Shown: positions 51,286 to 60,229 of the stretch, piece after piece
Position numbering within the stretch: the first letter of the stretch is position 1
Layout: each line of letters opens with the position of its first letter
From: Chloroflexota bacterium
GTDB taxonomy: Bacteria > Chloroflexota > Anaerolineae > Aggregatilineales > Phototrophicaceae
Reading direction: 5' to 3'
Length of the DNA: 64,000 nucleotides
Assembly: GCA_020161935.1 (NCBI GenBank)
Contig: JAIUNI010000004.1
Location: 304,927-368,926, forward strand
Made by a program: the position numbers and the translations under genes
The notes under the pieces: generated by a model
What the model saw: only the letters and a program-made list of their open reading frames with translations
What the model was told of the DNA's origin: nothing
Database searches by the model: none

Positions 51286-51985
51286 TTGTGGCGGTGTTGG
51301 CGGCGGCGGCGGCGGTATAGCGCCAATTCAGTTCACAGTGAAACGTTCAAAATGTTGAAAATATCCGAAATGTTGCAGTTGATGCTGTTGATGCTGTTGT
51401 TACAACATGATTTTGACGGCGGCTGTACGAGAGCGAATTGCCAAAACTTCTCCCTAAAGGATTTCCTTCGGTCACAAAATTCTTCATTTTCGTCACTTTC
51501 ACTGTGCATTTTATGTCGGCGGTGGCGGCGAAGTCGTCGCCATAAGCGTGTTTTGTGTCGGTAATGTCGTCAGTGTCGTCAGTGTCAGAGTTGTCAGTTG
51601 GCAAAATTGGCGGCAGTGGGCTGCCATGTGCAGATTGGATGGATGCGGTTGTTAAGATGCGTGTGGGAAAGCCCTCACCCCACGACGGTACGCTCGCAGG
51701 CTCGCTCCACCGTCAGCCCTCTCCCGACCGCTGAGTACAGCTAGGAGAGGGGAGTAAGATGTGGTCGCTCCTATGAACAGGATAGCAGAGGTTGGGGATG
51801 AAAGGGTGAACATTTGTCAGAACATTTGGTCGCTTTTAAGCGGTGGTGACACTAACTTTACAGGGGAGGATTGGCGGCATGAGGTTGGTGGAAGGTTTGT
51901 AAACGGTTTGCCGACAAACCTAATTCAAACGTAGGAAATAATAGTTTCAAGTTTGAAGTGGCAAGTTGAAAGTTAAAGGCAAAGC
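51286..51985 (+). repeat. Dispersed 0.7-kb non-coding repeat, copy B
   Basis: The plus strand matches copy A (minus strand 24555-23880) in ordered blocks. The best core, 51772-51847, reads CTATGAACAGGATAGCAGAG, then GGGTGAACATTTG with a 12-nt tandem repeat, then GGTCGCTTTTAAGCGG. A GGTTTG/CAAACC hairpin near 51906 has different inner bases than copy A but still pairs. The left 100 bp match 8441-8560. Reading frames here (for example 51286-51564) are low-complexity. It ends 70 bp before an orphan gene. Confidence 0.8.
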
Positions 51986-52055
51986 GCGCGCACCGACGAT
52001 CCGTTCATAATATGCTCTAAAATATATTGAGACAAGCCAATGAAACGAGCACTAA

Positions 52056-52505
52056 ATGAAAGAAATTATTCTCAAACGTATCGAAGCCTATCTAAGCAGC
52101 GGCGATATTCAATTAGGTGATGTGGAGAGTAGCAATAAATTCAACGATTATGTTAGCGAAGCATATCCTTGGATTGGTAGTCATATTATTTGGGAACAAG
52201 TTCGTGATATCCAGCGGATCGACTTATTGTCTTCAAATCATGAGATTAAAAAGTTTATCAACTCTTCGCGGTTAGGTTCCTACTCAACGGTCGCTATGGT
52301 TTACAGCGCTTCTGAGGAATGTTTATTCATGTCACTGCCGTTTCTTATAGAGAACGTCGAGTTTCTTACTACGCTTGTCATCTTTCAATGTTATTTCGTG
52401 GGTGTTCGCAAGACTGATGATCAATATGAACTTATATGTGAAGACTTTGTTGAGTATGAATTCAACAGCGATTATCGATTAACGGGAAAGACGGCGCGTA
52501 TTTGA
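52056..52505 (+). CDS. AT-rich orphan protein downstream of dispersed repeat copy B
   Basis: 149 residues, mostly helical, acidic (MKEIILKRIEAYLSSGDIQLGD at the start is given here in part by position, residues 1-22), with aromatic-rich strands in the second half. No known family; the overall look resembles small immunity-type proteins, without a motif to prove it. Clearly AT-rich against its surroundings. Together with the repeat upstream it has the same layout as the 23.3-24.6 kb locus. Confidence 0.65.
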   Translation: MKEIILKRIEAYLSSGDIQLGDVESSNKFNDYVSEAYPWIGSHIIWEQVRDIQRIDLLSSNHEIKKFINSSRLGSYSTVAMVYSASEECLFMSLPFLIENVEFLTTLVIFQCYFVGVRKTDDQYELICEDFVEYEFNSDYRLTGKTARI

Positions 52506-52537
52506 CGAAGGTGTGGTGATGGGGTTGGTTAGGCAAC

Positions 52538-52741
52538 GGGCGCAAGGCTTGCGCCCCTACAGGTGTGGTTATAGAGGTGCGGTTGGTGGCACGGCGGAGG
52601 CACGCCTCCGCCCTACAATCGTAGTGATGAGGATGGTGGGTGGCGCGGACGCGATATATCGCGTCCCTACATCAAAAATTCAGAACAAAGCCCTTGAATT
52701 TCGCATTTTTGTAGGGACGGCACGCTACGCAGATGCCGTCC
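52538..52741. repeat. Cluster of four GTAG/CTAC hairpins
   Basis: Three inverted units: 52538-52560 (GGGCGC/GCGCCC), 52593-52616 (GGCGGAGG/CCTCCGCC) and 52647-52670 (GGACGCG/CGCGTCC), each ending in CTAC. Then the subfamily 1 linker and a GTAG unit at 52711-52741 (GGACGGCA/TGCCGTCC). Every hairpin has a different arm and the same foot. Confidence 0.85.
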
Positions 52742-52884
52742 GATATTAAAGTCATTTTAGATAGGCTCTCAGATTATTCTACTTTCTTCCTGTTTTGACT
52801 AGTTCTAAAGGATCATTCCAGACCTATAACAGATTAAGCCATAACGCCGATGTTGGTGACCTCTAGCCGACTTATGATGAGAGA

Positions 52885-52900
52885 TGTCCACTTCTGGACA
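52885..52900 (+). promoter_or_regulatory. Inverted repeat upstream of the CHRD gene
   Basis: TGTCCACTTCTGGACA, a 5+6+5 palindrome 26 bp before the start codon, placed like an operator or a 5' stem-loop. GAGGAG (52917-52922) is the ribosome-binding site. Binding factor unknown. Confidence 0.4.
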
Positions 52901-52926
52901 ACCGTTGAGGCATTAGAGGAGACCTG

Positions 52927-54006
52927 ATGATGCGTAGATTTACACATTTGCTGGGTGTGGTGGCACTTTCCGCCGTGGTATTCAGCGCAGTATTGGTCAG
53001 CGCACAGGATGCTACACCCGTTCCGGCAGAACCCACCACCGATCCGGCGATGGAAGCGACCATTGATCCAGCAGCGCAGCCGACAATGGATGGTTCGATG
53101 GCGGAAGCAACCGCCGATATGGCCGGTGATGCGACACAGATGCCGATGGATCACGCTATGGGCGTGACCTGCGACTCTGACCTGATTTTGAACCTGTATA
53201 TCGCCGAGCGTTACTTCGGTTTTGGTGGCGTATCGAGCATGATGACCGGTGACTCAATGCTTGATCTGACGACCTTCGACAAAGGCCAGTATGCGCCGCT
53301 GTTTGGCGCGTCGATGATGACGACCCCGCCGACCATGATGACACAGGAACAGATCCAATCGACCGCCGATATGATGGCGATGGATGACGCGGCGTTGATG
53401 GAACAAATGTCGTCGATGGTTCCTGAAGGCACCGATATGAGCAGCATGACAATGTTGAGCGCGGCAGCCGTCGCGGATGAAGATGCATCGTGTACCATGC
53501 TACGGTCGCAGCTCAACCGGTTCTACAGCATTTTGGCCTTCCAAGACATGCAAATGGGCATGATGGGTTCCGGTACGGGTGCGGAAGCAACGGCTGATGC
53601 CTCGACCGGTGGTGACACAAGCGCTGCCCCTGCTGGCGAAACGATGAACTTTGGCACGGCACTTGCTGGTACGAACGAAGTTCCCGGTCCCGGCGATGAA
53701 GATGGTACCGGTATGGCGGCTGTTACGCTTGATATGAGTAACGGTCAGGTGTGCTATAACCTGAGCGTCCAGAATATCACCCTTCCGGCGGCTGCGGCTC
53801 ACATTCACCGTGGCGCGGCGGGTGAGTCTGGCCCGGTGGTCGTGCCGTTTGATGTCGTGCCGGATGCCAGCGGTAACGCGGCGAGCTGCGTGCTAGCTGA
53901 CGCGGCACTGCTGCAAGAAATTGCGAGCAACCCCGCTGGCTTCTATGTGAACGTCCACACGTCGGATTTCCCGGACGGCGCAGTACGTGGACAGGTTTCA
54001 GGCTAA
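52927..54006 (+). CDS. Secreted Met-rich protein with CHRD domain
   Basis: 359 residues: signal peptide (hydrophobic 8-25, cleavage near VSAQ), a low-complexity Ala/Pro/Thr/Met linker (27-75), a Met-rich domain of about 130 residues with one Cys pair, and a C-terminal CHRD domain (about 240-358; GTNEVP, AHIHRGAAGESGPVVVP, YVNVHTSDFPDGAVRGQV). The His/Met content suggests metal contact (copper), unproven. Ends with a strong terminator at 54080. Confidence 0.86.
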   Translation: MMRRFTHLLGVVALSAVVFSAVLVSAQDATPVPAEPTTDPAMEATIDPAAQPTMDGSMAEATADMAGDATQMPMDHAMGVTCDSDLILNLYIAERYFGFGGVSSMMTGDSMLDLTTFDKGQYAPLFGASMMTTPPTMMTQEQIQSTADMMAMDDAALMEQMSSMVPEGTDMSSMTMLSAAAVADEDASCTMLRSQLNRFYSILAFQDMQMGMMGSGTGAEATADASTGGDTSAAPAGETMNFGTALAGTNEVPGPGDEDGTGMAAVTLDMSNGQVCYNLSVQNITLPAAAAHIHRGAAGESGPVVVPFDVVPDASGNAASCVLADAALLQEIASNPAGFYVNVHTSDFPDGAVRGQVSG

Positions 54007-54079
54007 CTCCAAGTATCTCGTTCGGTAAGGCGGCTGTTTTGCACAATCGAGCTGCTGAACCGTAAGCGATGTTTAAATG

Positions 54080-54117
54080 AGAGGCTGGTTGAAAGACCGG
54101 CCTCTTGTTTTTTATTT
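54080..54117 (+). terminator. Intrinsic terminator of the CHRD gene
   Basis: A 10-bp stem AGAGGCTGGT/ACCGGCCTCT (54080-54089 and 54096-54105) with a TGAAAG loop and TTGTTTTTTATTT tail. Confidence 0.9.
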
Positions 54118-54153
54118 GGATCGATTTCAAGAGCCGAGAAGGTTGGAGGTTTG

Positions 54154-54162
54154 TGGTATAGT
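54154..54162 (+). promoter_or_regulatory. Extended -10 promoter of the mscS-like gene
   Basis: TGGTATAGT: TG-extended -10 with TATAGT at 54157-54162, about 64 bp before the ATG. No good -35. Confidence 0.4.
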
Positions 54163-54225
54163 TTTTGAGTAAACAAATTATCCCTTTACTCGATTATATA
54201 GAACTGACATACGAAGGGAGAACCG

Positions 54226-55287
54226 ATGGAAGCAATCACGACATTCTGGCACGACCTTCCCCCGACCGTCCGTAACAACATTACCCGTGTCCTGCTGGCG
54301 ATATTGGTCTTTGTGCTGTTCTGGCTGCTGCGGCGCTTGTTGGCGGGGCTGGTGGTCATGCCGCTGCGAGGATTGGCGAAACGCACCAATTCCGGTTGGG
54401 ATGACGTACTGCTGACGATTATCACGGTTCCCGCACGGCTGATTATTATCGCGCTGGGGTTAATCATCGGCGCGGAAATCTTGAATGTTGATGCATCAAC
54501 TTCGGTGTTCGTCATTCACCTTGCGCGGATGTTCATCATCATCGCTGTGCTGATGGCAACTTACCAAATCGTCGATGCACTCGCGCCGTCCAGCCCGCGT
54601 TTGTTTGGTTTAACAGGCTTAACCGTCAACGAACGTTTGCTGCCCTTTGCCCGCACGGCTGTTAAACTGGTGCTGATCGCGGTGGCGATTGTCATCATCA
54701 TTCAAGAGTGGGGTTATGATGTCAGCGGCTTGGTGGCGGGGTTAGGCTTGGGTGGTTTGGCATTTTCGCTGGCGGCGAAGGATACGGTCGAAAACCTATT
54801 TGGCTTCACGACCATCGTCGGTGACCAGCCGTTCATGGTGGGCGAGTTCATTAAGGCGGCGGATGTGGAGGGGACGGTTGAGCATGTGGGCGTGCGCTCG
54901 ACGCGGCTGCGCCAGCCTGACCAATCGTATGTCACGATTCCCAACAGCAAACTCGCTTCCGCCCCGATACTCAATTGGTCACGCCTGAGCAAACGCTGGT
55001 ACAACACCACCTTGCGTATCACCTATACGGCCTCGCGGCAGGACATTATCGAGGTGATGTCACGCATCCGTGCGATGCTGGCGGCGCATGAGAAGGTTCA
55101 GGATGACTCTATCGTCGTCCACTTCATCAACTTTGGTGACTTCGGCTTCGAGATTTTGGTGCGGTGTTACGTCAACCTCTCGGATTGGGGCGAGTTTACC
55201 GCCGAGCGCGAGCAGATCAATTTGGAGATTATGCAAATCTTCGAGGAACTGGATTTGAAGATCGCTTTCCCCGCACGCCCGTTGTAG
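54226..55287 (+). CDS. Mechanosensitive channel, MscS family
   Basis: 353 residues with four to five membrane helices. The pore helix is glycine/alanine-rich, GLVAGLGLGGLAFSLAAKDTVENL, at about residues 167-190. It is followed by the beta domain (QPFMVGEFIKAADVEGTVEHVGVRSTRLR) and the alpha/beta cytoplasmic cage. Opens under membrane tension to release osmolytes. The start follows GAAGGGAG. Monocistronic. Confidence 0.95.
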   Translation: MEAITTFWHDLPPTVRNNITRVLLAILVFVLFWLLRRLLAGLVVMPLRGLAKRTNSGWDDVLLTIITVPARLIIIALGLIIGAEILNVDASTSVFVIHLARMFIIIAVLMATYQIVDALAPSSPRLFGLTGLTVNERLLPFARTAVKLVLIAVAIVIIIQEWGYDVSGLVAGLGLGGLAFSLAAKDTVENLFGFTTIVGDQPFMVGEFIKAADVEGTVEHVGVRSTRLRQPDQSYVTIPNSKLASAPILNWSRLSKRWYNTTLRITYTASRQDIIEVMSRIRAMLAAHEKVQDDSIVVHFINFGDFGFEILVRCYVNLSDWGEFTAEREQINLEIMQIFEELDLKIAFPARPL

Positions 55288-55343
55288 CCGGGTTTAGCCC
55301 TAGCAGCGGTGGAGGACGGCTTCGAGGTAAAAGTGCGCCCAAC

Positions 55344-55373
55344 AAAAAAGCGGAAGTCGCCTCCCGCTTTTTT
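55344..55373. terminator. Bidirectional intrinsic terminator (mscS / moxR)
   Basis: AAAAAAGCGG (55344-55353) pairs with CCGCTTTTTT (55364-55373), giving a U-tract in both directions between two convergent genes. Confidence 0.9.
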
Positions 55374-55394
55374 AGGCTCAATCAACCGATAAGA

Positions 55395-56387
55395 CTAATT
55401 CGGCCAGCCGCGCCGACCACCCCCGCGTAGATCGTCCCCACGGCGGTCATCCCCGTTACCGCGGCGGTTGAGCGGATGCCCGCCGGAGCCGCCCGCAGCG
55501 AGCGCCCGCTTGGCCTTCTGCACATCGCTTTCGTGCTTGAGCAGGACCGTGAGCGTGGTTTCCAGTGTTTGCTTGTCGAGGCTGTCCGCATTGAGCATCA
55601 CCAGCGACTTCGCCCAATCAATCGTCTCGGAGACGCTGGGGTTCTTCTTCAAGTCCATCTGCCGGAGCTGCTGCACCACATCGACCGCTTGCTGTGCCAG
55701 CCGCGCGTTGAGTTCCGGCACGCGCAGCTTGACGATCCGCAGTTCGGAGTCGTGGCTGGGGTAGTCGATGAACAGGTACAGGCAGCGGCGTTTGAGCGCC
55801 TCGGAAAGTTCGCGCGTGTTGTTGCTGGTGAGGATCACGGTCGGCTTGATCTTCGCGGTGATCGTCCCCAGTTCGGGAACGGACACCTGAAAGTCGCTGA
55901 GGATTTCGAGCAAGAAGGCTTCGAACTCGGCATCCGCGCGGTCGATTTCGTCAATGAGCAGGACGACGGGTTCGGGTGAGGTGATGGCTTGGAGCAAAGG
56001 CCGCGCCAGCAGGAAACGCTGCGAGAAAAAGACGTTTTCTTCCTCGCCTAAGCGGTCAGCGGCTTCACCGAGGCTGTTGGCGGTCGCCAACACTTCGCTG
56101 AGTTTGTCGCGCAGGAGCTGCGTGTAGAGCATCTGCTTGGCGTATTCCCACTCATAGAGTGCTTTACTTTCGTCCAAGCCTTCGTAACACTGGAGGCGGA
56201 TGAGTTTGCGTCCGTTGGCGTTCGCCCATGCTTTGGCGAGTTCGGTCTTGCCTACACCGGCTGGCCCTTCGGACAAAATCGGCTTTTCCAGCTTATCGGC
56301 CAAGAACATGACCGTCGAAATTTCATCAGTCGATATGTACTGCTGTTTGTTCAGTGCGTCAGTGATTTGACCAATGTCGGTAAACAT
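55395..56387 (-). CDS. MoxR-type AAA+ ATPase with RGG-like tail
   Basis: 330 residues from ATG 56385-56387 (GGGAG upstream; ATG 56396 is too close to it). Walker A GPAGVGKTE, Walker B VVLLIDEIDRAD, sensor 1 TSNNTRELSEALKRRC, all intact. MoxR ATPases assemble or activate metal enzymes with VWA partners. The C-terminal 35 residues are Gly/Arg/Asp-rich and disordered (GGSGGHPLNRRG...), unusual for the family. A VWA protein gene is close by at 56963 on the same strand. Confidence 0.92.
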   Translation of the reverse strand: MFTDIGQITDALNKQQYISTDEISTVMFLADKLEKPILSEGPAGVGKTELAKAWANANGRKLIRLQCYEGLDESKALYEWEYAKQMLYTQLLRDKLSEVLATANSLGEAADRLGEEENVFFSQRFLLARPLLQAITSPEPVVLLIDEIDRADAEFEAFLLEILSDFQVSVPELGTITAKIKPTVILTSNNTRELSEALKRRCLYLFIDYPSHDSELRIVKLRVPELNARLAQQAVDVVQQLRQMDLKKNPSVSETIDWAKSLVMLNADSLDKQTLETTLTVLLKHESDVQKAKRALAAGGSGGHPLNRRGNGDDRRGDDLRGGGRRGWPN

Positions 56388-56499
56388 ACTGTCCATTCTC
56401 CCTATTCCATTACTGAACCGGGGTTAGCACTCTCGGACGAGAATGCTGCCATCAGCATACATCGAAACAGGGGGCATGTCGAACCAAATGGCCTGTACT

Positions 56500-56760
56500 T
56501 TAGGGTAGGAAGGTTTCGAAGTAGGTGATTTCGTCCGGCAGCAGGCTGTGGCGGTCAACCACGTAATAGCCTTTTTTGTCGCCGGGGATGCGATAGCGCA
56601 CTGCTTCCCACCCTTGCACGTCAGATGGGGAAAAGATCAGCGTAAACTCACTGTTGGCAGGCAGACGGTGCATGGCTTGGGGCTTTACACCACAATAAAA
56701 AACGGTGACTCCATGTTCCTTCACAATCGAGTTCGGTTGAAGCTGATCCAGTGGACTCAC
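56500..56760 (-). CDS. Small hypothetical protein
   Basis: 86 residues, beta-rich (VTVFYCGVKPQAMHRLPANSEF), ending DEITYFETFLP. Not recognised. It is on the same strand between the VWA and MoxR genes, and its frame is free of rare features. The 56761-56962 gap upstream holds only a GGGGCTT/AAGCCCC hairpin (56925-56956). Confidence 0.58.
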   Translation of the reverse strand: MSPLDQLQPNSIVKEHGVTVFYCGVKPQAMHRLPANSEFTLIFSPSDVQGWEAVRYRIPGDKKGYYVVDRHSLLPDEITYFETFLP

Positions 56761-56962
56761 AATTCACCTGCTTTCACGCTATGACTGCCGATCATCCTAG
56801 CACGAGTGATTTTGAGCGAGAGCAGCCAATTGGCCTATTTTTACCCATCCAGTCATGGAATATCACAGTAGGAATAACTGGAATCGGGAAATCAGGTTTC
56901 GTTAAAGATGATAAAACGTGTTGCGAGGTCGGGGCTTACCAGCGGCAAGCCCCGACACAAGA

Positions 56963-59554
56963 TTAGCGTTTGTTACGGCGGGCGGCGAACCAGTAAACAA
57001 TCGCCAGCAGCAGCAAGCCGAGTAAGCAGACTGCGCCGATCAGCAGCGGACTCTGGGTTTGCCCCGCTGATGCCTGGCTTTCCGCCGTCAGGGGGATGGG
57101 CGTGAAGGTTGGTGCGCCGGTCGCTTGGCTGGTGGCTTCTTCGGTCGCTTCTTCGGTTGTGGTCGCCTCGGTGGTGTTAGTGGCAGCCGCCGCCACATTA
57201 GTGCTGTCAGCCGTTTCTTCAGCGGTCGCAGCCTCGGTCACTTCGGCAGTCGCTTCTTCGGTAGAGGCTTCTGTGGCTTCCGCAGTGGTTTCTTCAGTTG
57301 CGGCTTCTGTAACCTCAGCGGTTACTTCCTGCGTGGCCTCGGTGGTCGCGGTCGACGTGGTGGTCGGCGGCACGTCGGTGTCGGTCGGTTCTGCCGTGTT
57401 GGTGCTGGTGGAGGTCGGCGGCACGTCGGTGTCGGTTGGTTCTGCCGTGTTGGTGCTGGTCGGCGGCACGCCGGTATCCGTTGGCGCGGTGGTATTGGTC
57501 GGTGCTGTGGTATTGGTCGGTGCTGTGGTATTGGTCGGTGCGGTGGTATTCGTCACCGGTACATCAGTATCGGTCGCGGCAGCCGCTACAGCGGTTGAGG
57601 CATCACTGGTCGCGATGTTGGCTTGTGCCGCACTGGTGGCGCTGGTGTCCACCGTCGCCGGAACGTCGGTGTTGGTCGCTGGCGCACTTGTATTGGTGGC
57701 GGTTGCCGGCACATCGGTATCCGTCGCGGTGGGCGGCGCGGCGGTGTTCGTCGGCGGCACATCGGTATCCGTCGCGGTCGGCGGAATGGGTGTGTTGGTA
57801 TTTGTCGAGGTCGCTGTGGGTGTAGCGGTCGGCGCGGCGATGACGAAGGCCACATCCGCGCTGGCGCTTTCGCCGCCCTCGTTGGTCGCCTCGACGCTCA
57901 GGATATGGCTGCCGACACCGACGCTTTCAACGTCCAGTTCCAGCGTAAAGGGTTCTTCGGTCTGGGTGGCGATTTCCACGCCGTCGATCTTATAGACGAC
58001 CTGTGTCAGCGGTGTTTGCGGGCTGCTGACGGCGATGTCAATGGTGCGGTTTTCAATAATGGTTTCGCCCGGTGTCACGCCATTGATGCTGATGGTGGGC
58101 GGCAGTACCGGAACGGTGAAGGTCAGCGTTTGCTCGACACGACCACCGACCGAGTCGCGGACAATTGCCGTGAACGTGTTCTCGCCGGGGGGCAGCGTTT
58201 CGGGGTCGAGGGTGATGGAGGTGCTGGCCTTATTCTGGGCGCTGGCAACCACCGCGTCGTTCACCTTGATAATCAAGCCTTGAACGGTGCCTTCAACCGC
58301 AGTGCCGGTGATGTCGACGTTGGTACGGGTACTTATAACATTGCCGTCACCGAGGCCGTTGATCGTGACCGTTGGCGGCTTGGGCGCGACGAGGAAGGTG
58401 CCGGTGGTGGTGGTGGTGTCGCCAGTGGTATCGGTCGCCGAGAAGGTGACGGTATTTTCGCCGGAACTCAGCGTGAGCGGGTCGATGGTGAACTCGTAGG
58501 GGTCTTCAATCGCGATGGTTTCGCCGTCGTTGATCTGGTAGGTGGCGGACGTAATGCCATCATCGCTGGCTACATTAGGCGTGATTGTGGTCACTTCGGC
58601 GATGGACCCGGTGGGCAGATTGAGCGTGATAATCGGTTCGTAGATACGCGCACGGAAAGGCGAGGTGGCGGATGCGGTCGCTTCATCCGTGTTGGTCACT
58701 TCCAAATTCAAGTCGTAGGTTTGACCATCCCCCGGCAGATCGCTGGTCAGGGTGATGATGTACTGGCTGCGGAGGATGCTCGCCAGCGTGTTATAGATTT
58801 CGTTGAGTTGTTCGGGGTTGGGCGACTCGTAGAATTGGGCGCTCGTCCCTTGAGCCAGTCCTTCCATAAAGCTGCGATCAAAGCCGAAGCCCTCGCCGAT
58901 TGTGTAAACGGGAACACCGATTCGCAGCGCTTCATCAAGCGCGGCCTCACGAGCGGATTCACTGGCACGGTATTCCTGCCCATCGCTCAGGATGATGACG
59001 GCGCGGCGCGTCACGGGTGAGTTGGCTGCCGTGGTGACCGCCAGCAGGCTGCCGTCATAGAGTGCGGTTTCGCCGCCGTAACGCAGGGTGTCAATCGTCT
59101 GATTGAGTAAGGCTTTATCGGTGGTGAAATCTTGAACCAAACGCGCATTATTATCAAAGGTCACAATGGCAACCGGATCATTGGGGCCAATGTTGTTAAT
59201 AAAACTTTTCGCGGCGATGATCGTGTTTTCAATCGGCGAGCCGGTCATACTGCCGCTGGTATCAATTGCCAGCACGACCGAGAACGCAAGGCTGTCGTCC
59301 GTGACGTTTTCAACCTTCACGATTTCCATATTGTCGGTCAGATCACCGACGACGGTGAAGTCATCAATCCCTAAACCGAGTACGGGCTGGCCGACGCGAT
59401 CAAACACGTTCGCGTAGACGATCACGGTCGGGTAAGCCGTATCGTTCACACCGGTAATTTGTAAACCTAATGGTGCGCTGACATCTTGCATCGCGACAAA
59501 GGCGACCGGAATACCCATCAAAAGGGTTATCAATAATAGGACTAGACGTTTCAA
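56963..59554 (-). CDS. Surface VWA-domain protein with Ig-like repeats and Thr-rich stalk
   Basis: 863 residues starting at TTG 59552-59554 (GGGGG upstream; TTG 59566 is an alternative). Signal peptide, a beta domain, then a VWA domain with MIDAS DTSGS (about residues 100-104) and the later Thr/Asp sites. Then three or four bacterial Ig-like units (about 300-560), a long Thr/Pro/Glu/Ala stalk (about 570-820, including a 6-residue TNTTAP repeat), and a final membrane helix with RRNKR. It is anchored at the C-terminus and projects outward. Probably adhesion or matrix binding. Confidence 0.88.
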   Translation of the reverse strand: MKRLVLLLITLLMGIPVAFVAMQDVSAPLGLQITGVNDTAYPTVIVYANVFDRVGQPVLGLGIDDFTVVGDLTDNMEIVKVENVTDDSLAFSVVLAIDTSGSMTGSPIENTIIAAKSFINNIGPNDPVAIVTFDNNARLVQDFTTDKALLNQTIDTLRYGGETALYDGSLLAVTTAANSPVTRRAVIILSDGQEYRASESAREAALDEALRIGVPVYTIGEGFGFDRSFMEGLAQGTSAQFYESPNPEQLNEIYNTLASILRSQYIITLTSDLPGDGQTYDLNLEVTNTDEATASATSPFRARIYEPIITLNLPTGSIAEVTTITPNVASDDGITSATYQINDGETIAIEDPYEFTIDPLTLSSGENTVTFSATDTTGDTTTTTGTFLVAPKPPTVTINGLGDGNVISTRTNVDITGTAVEGTVQGLIIKVNDAVVASAQNKASTSITLDPETLPPGENTFTAIVRDSVGGRVEQTLTFTVPVLPPTISINGVTPGETIIENRTIDIAVSSPQTPLTQVVYKIDGVEIATQTEEPFTLELDVESVGVGSHILSVEATNEGGESASADVAFVIAAPTATPTATSTNTNTPIPPTATDTDVPPTNTAAPPTATDTDVPATATNTSAPATNTDVPATVDTSATSAAQANIATSDASTAVAAAATDTDVPVTNTTAPTNTTAPTNTTAPTNTTAPTDTGVPPTSTNTAEPTDTDVPPTSTSTNTAEPTDTDVPPTTTSTATTEATQEVTAEVTEAATEETTAEATEASTEEATAEVTEAATAEETADSTNVAAAATNTTEATTTEEATEEATSQATGAPTFTPIPLTAESQASAGQTQSPLLIGAVCLLGLLLLAIVYWFAARRNKR
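57480..57551 (-). repeat. 18-bp tandem repeat in the Thr-rich stalk
   Basis: Four near-identical 18-bp units encoding PTNTTA inside the VWA protein. A larger 45-60 bp unit with TDTDVPP recurs on both sides. Such repeats change stalk length by slippage. Confidence 0.8.
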
Positions 59555-59704
59555 GGCGGCCCCCAACTAAACGCATCCCACGAGAATATTTTGGCGAACG
59601 ACCACTTGAGTTGTGGAGTAAGACTCGAAGTCCTGTAATCTTAACGTAGACTAAGGAATCGTGCCATTTATCAAACCGTACTTTAGGGGGGATTCAGGGA
59701 AGGG

Positions 59705-60229
59705 TTATGGCGGGAGTTTGCCGACGTTGTAACCGAGATGTTCCAGCGCCCGCAGTGCCGCCTCGCCGAGGGTGCTGTCGGCGGAAAAGCGCTTTGCGTC
59801 GTCTTGCGTGACCGTTAGCAGCAGCGGGATGGCACGCTGGTCGCCCAACTGCTGAAAGGCGAGTATCGTGCTGCGCCGCACATCCACATCATCGACCTGC
59901 ATCATGTTTTCCAGCACGTCAAAACTGTCGCGACCCAAGCGAGTGAGCGCGAATGCCGCCCATACCACCAACTGCGGGTTCGTGTGGCGGAGCAATGGAA
60001 TCAAATAGGGTACGGCTGCCGGATCGCCGATGTTGCCCAGCGCGTTGGCGGCTGCCCCGCGCACACCGACATGCTCATCTTGCAGCGCGTCGATCAGCGG
60101 CTCGATGGCACGCGAATCCCCCGCCTGCCCTAACAAGTAAGCGACGAACTGGCGGAGCTGCGGATCAGGGCTGCTGAGGAGACCAATCGCACCTTCGATG
60201 TCGGGTGTGGGTTGGGGTGCGTCGGTCAT
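59705..60229 (-). CDS. HEAT-repeat protein
   Basis: 174 residues from ATG 60227-60229, overlapping the TrpC-like stop by 4 bp (ATGA), so translation is coupled. Four to five HEAT/armadillo-like units (DPQLRQFVAYLLGQAGD, HVGVRGAAANALGNIGD, NPQLVVWAAFALTRLG, DVDVRRSTILAFQQLGD). An adaptor-type protein; partner unknown. The much longer open frame upstream is antisense-free shadow of the TrpC-like gene and was not used. Confidence 0.87.
   Translation of the reverse strand: MTDAPQPTPDIEGAIGLLSSPDPQLRQFVAYLLGQAGDSRAIEPLIDALQDEHVGVRGAAANALGNIGDPAAVPYLIPLLRHTNPQLVVWAAFALTRLGRDSFDVLENMMQVDDVDVRRSTILAFQQLGDQRAIPLLLTVTQDDAKRFSADSTLGEAALRALEHLGYNVGKLPP

Noticed and set aside
57096..59020. Two long plus-strand frames (299 and 465 codons) opposite the VWA gene
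   Set aside because: They mirror the Thr-rich stalk and VWA codons; composition is biased (Val/Ser or Arg/Gly) and no domains appear.
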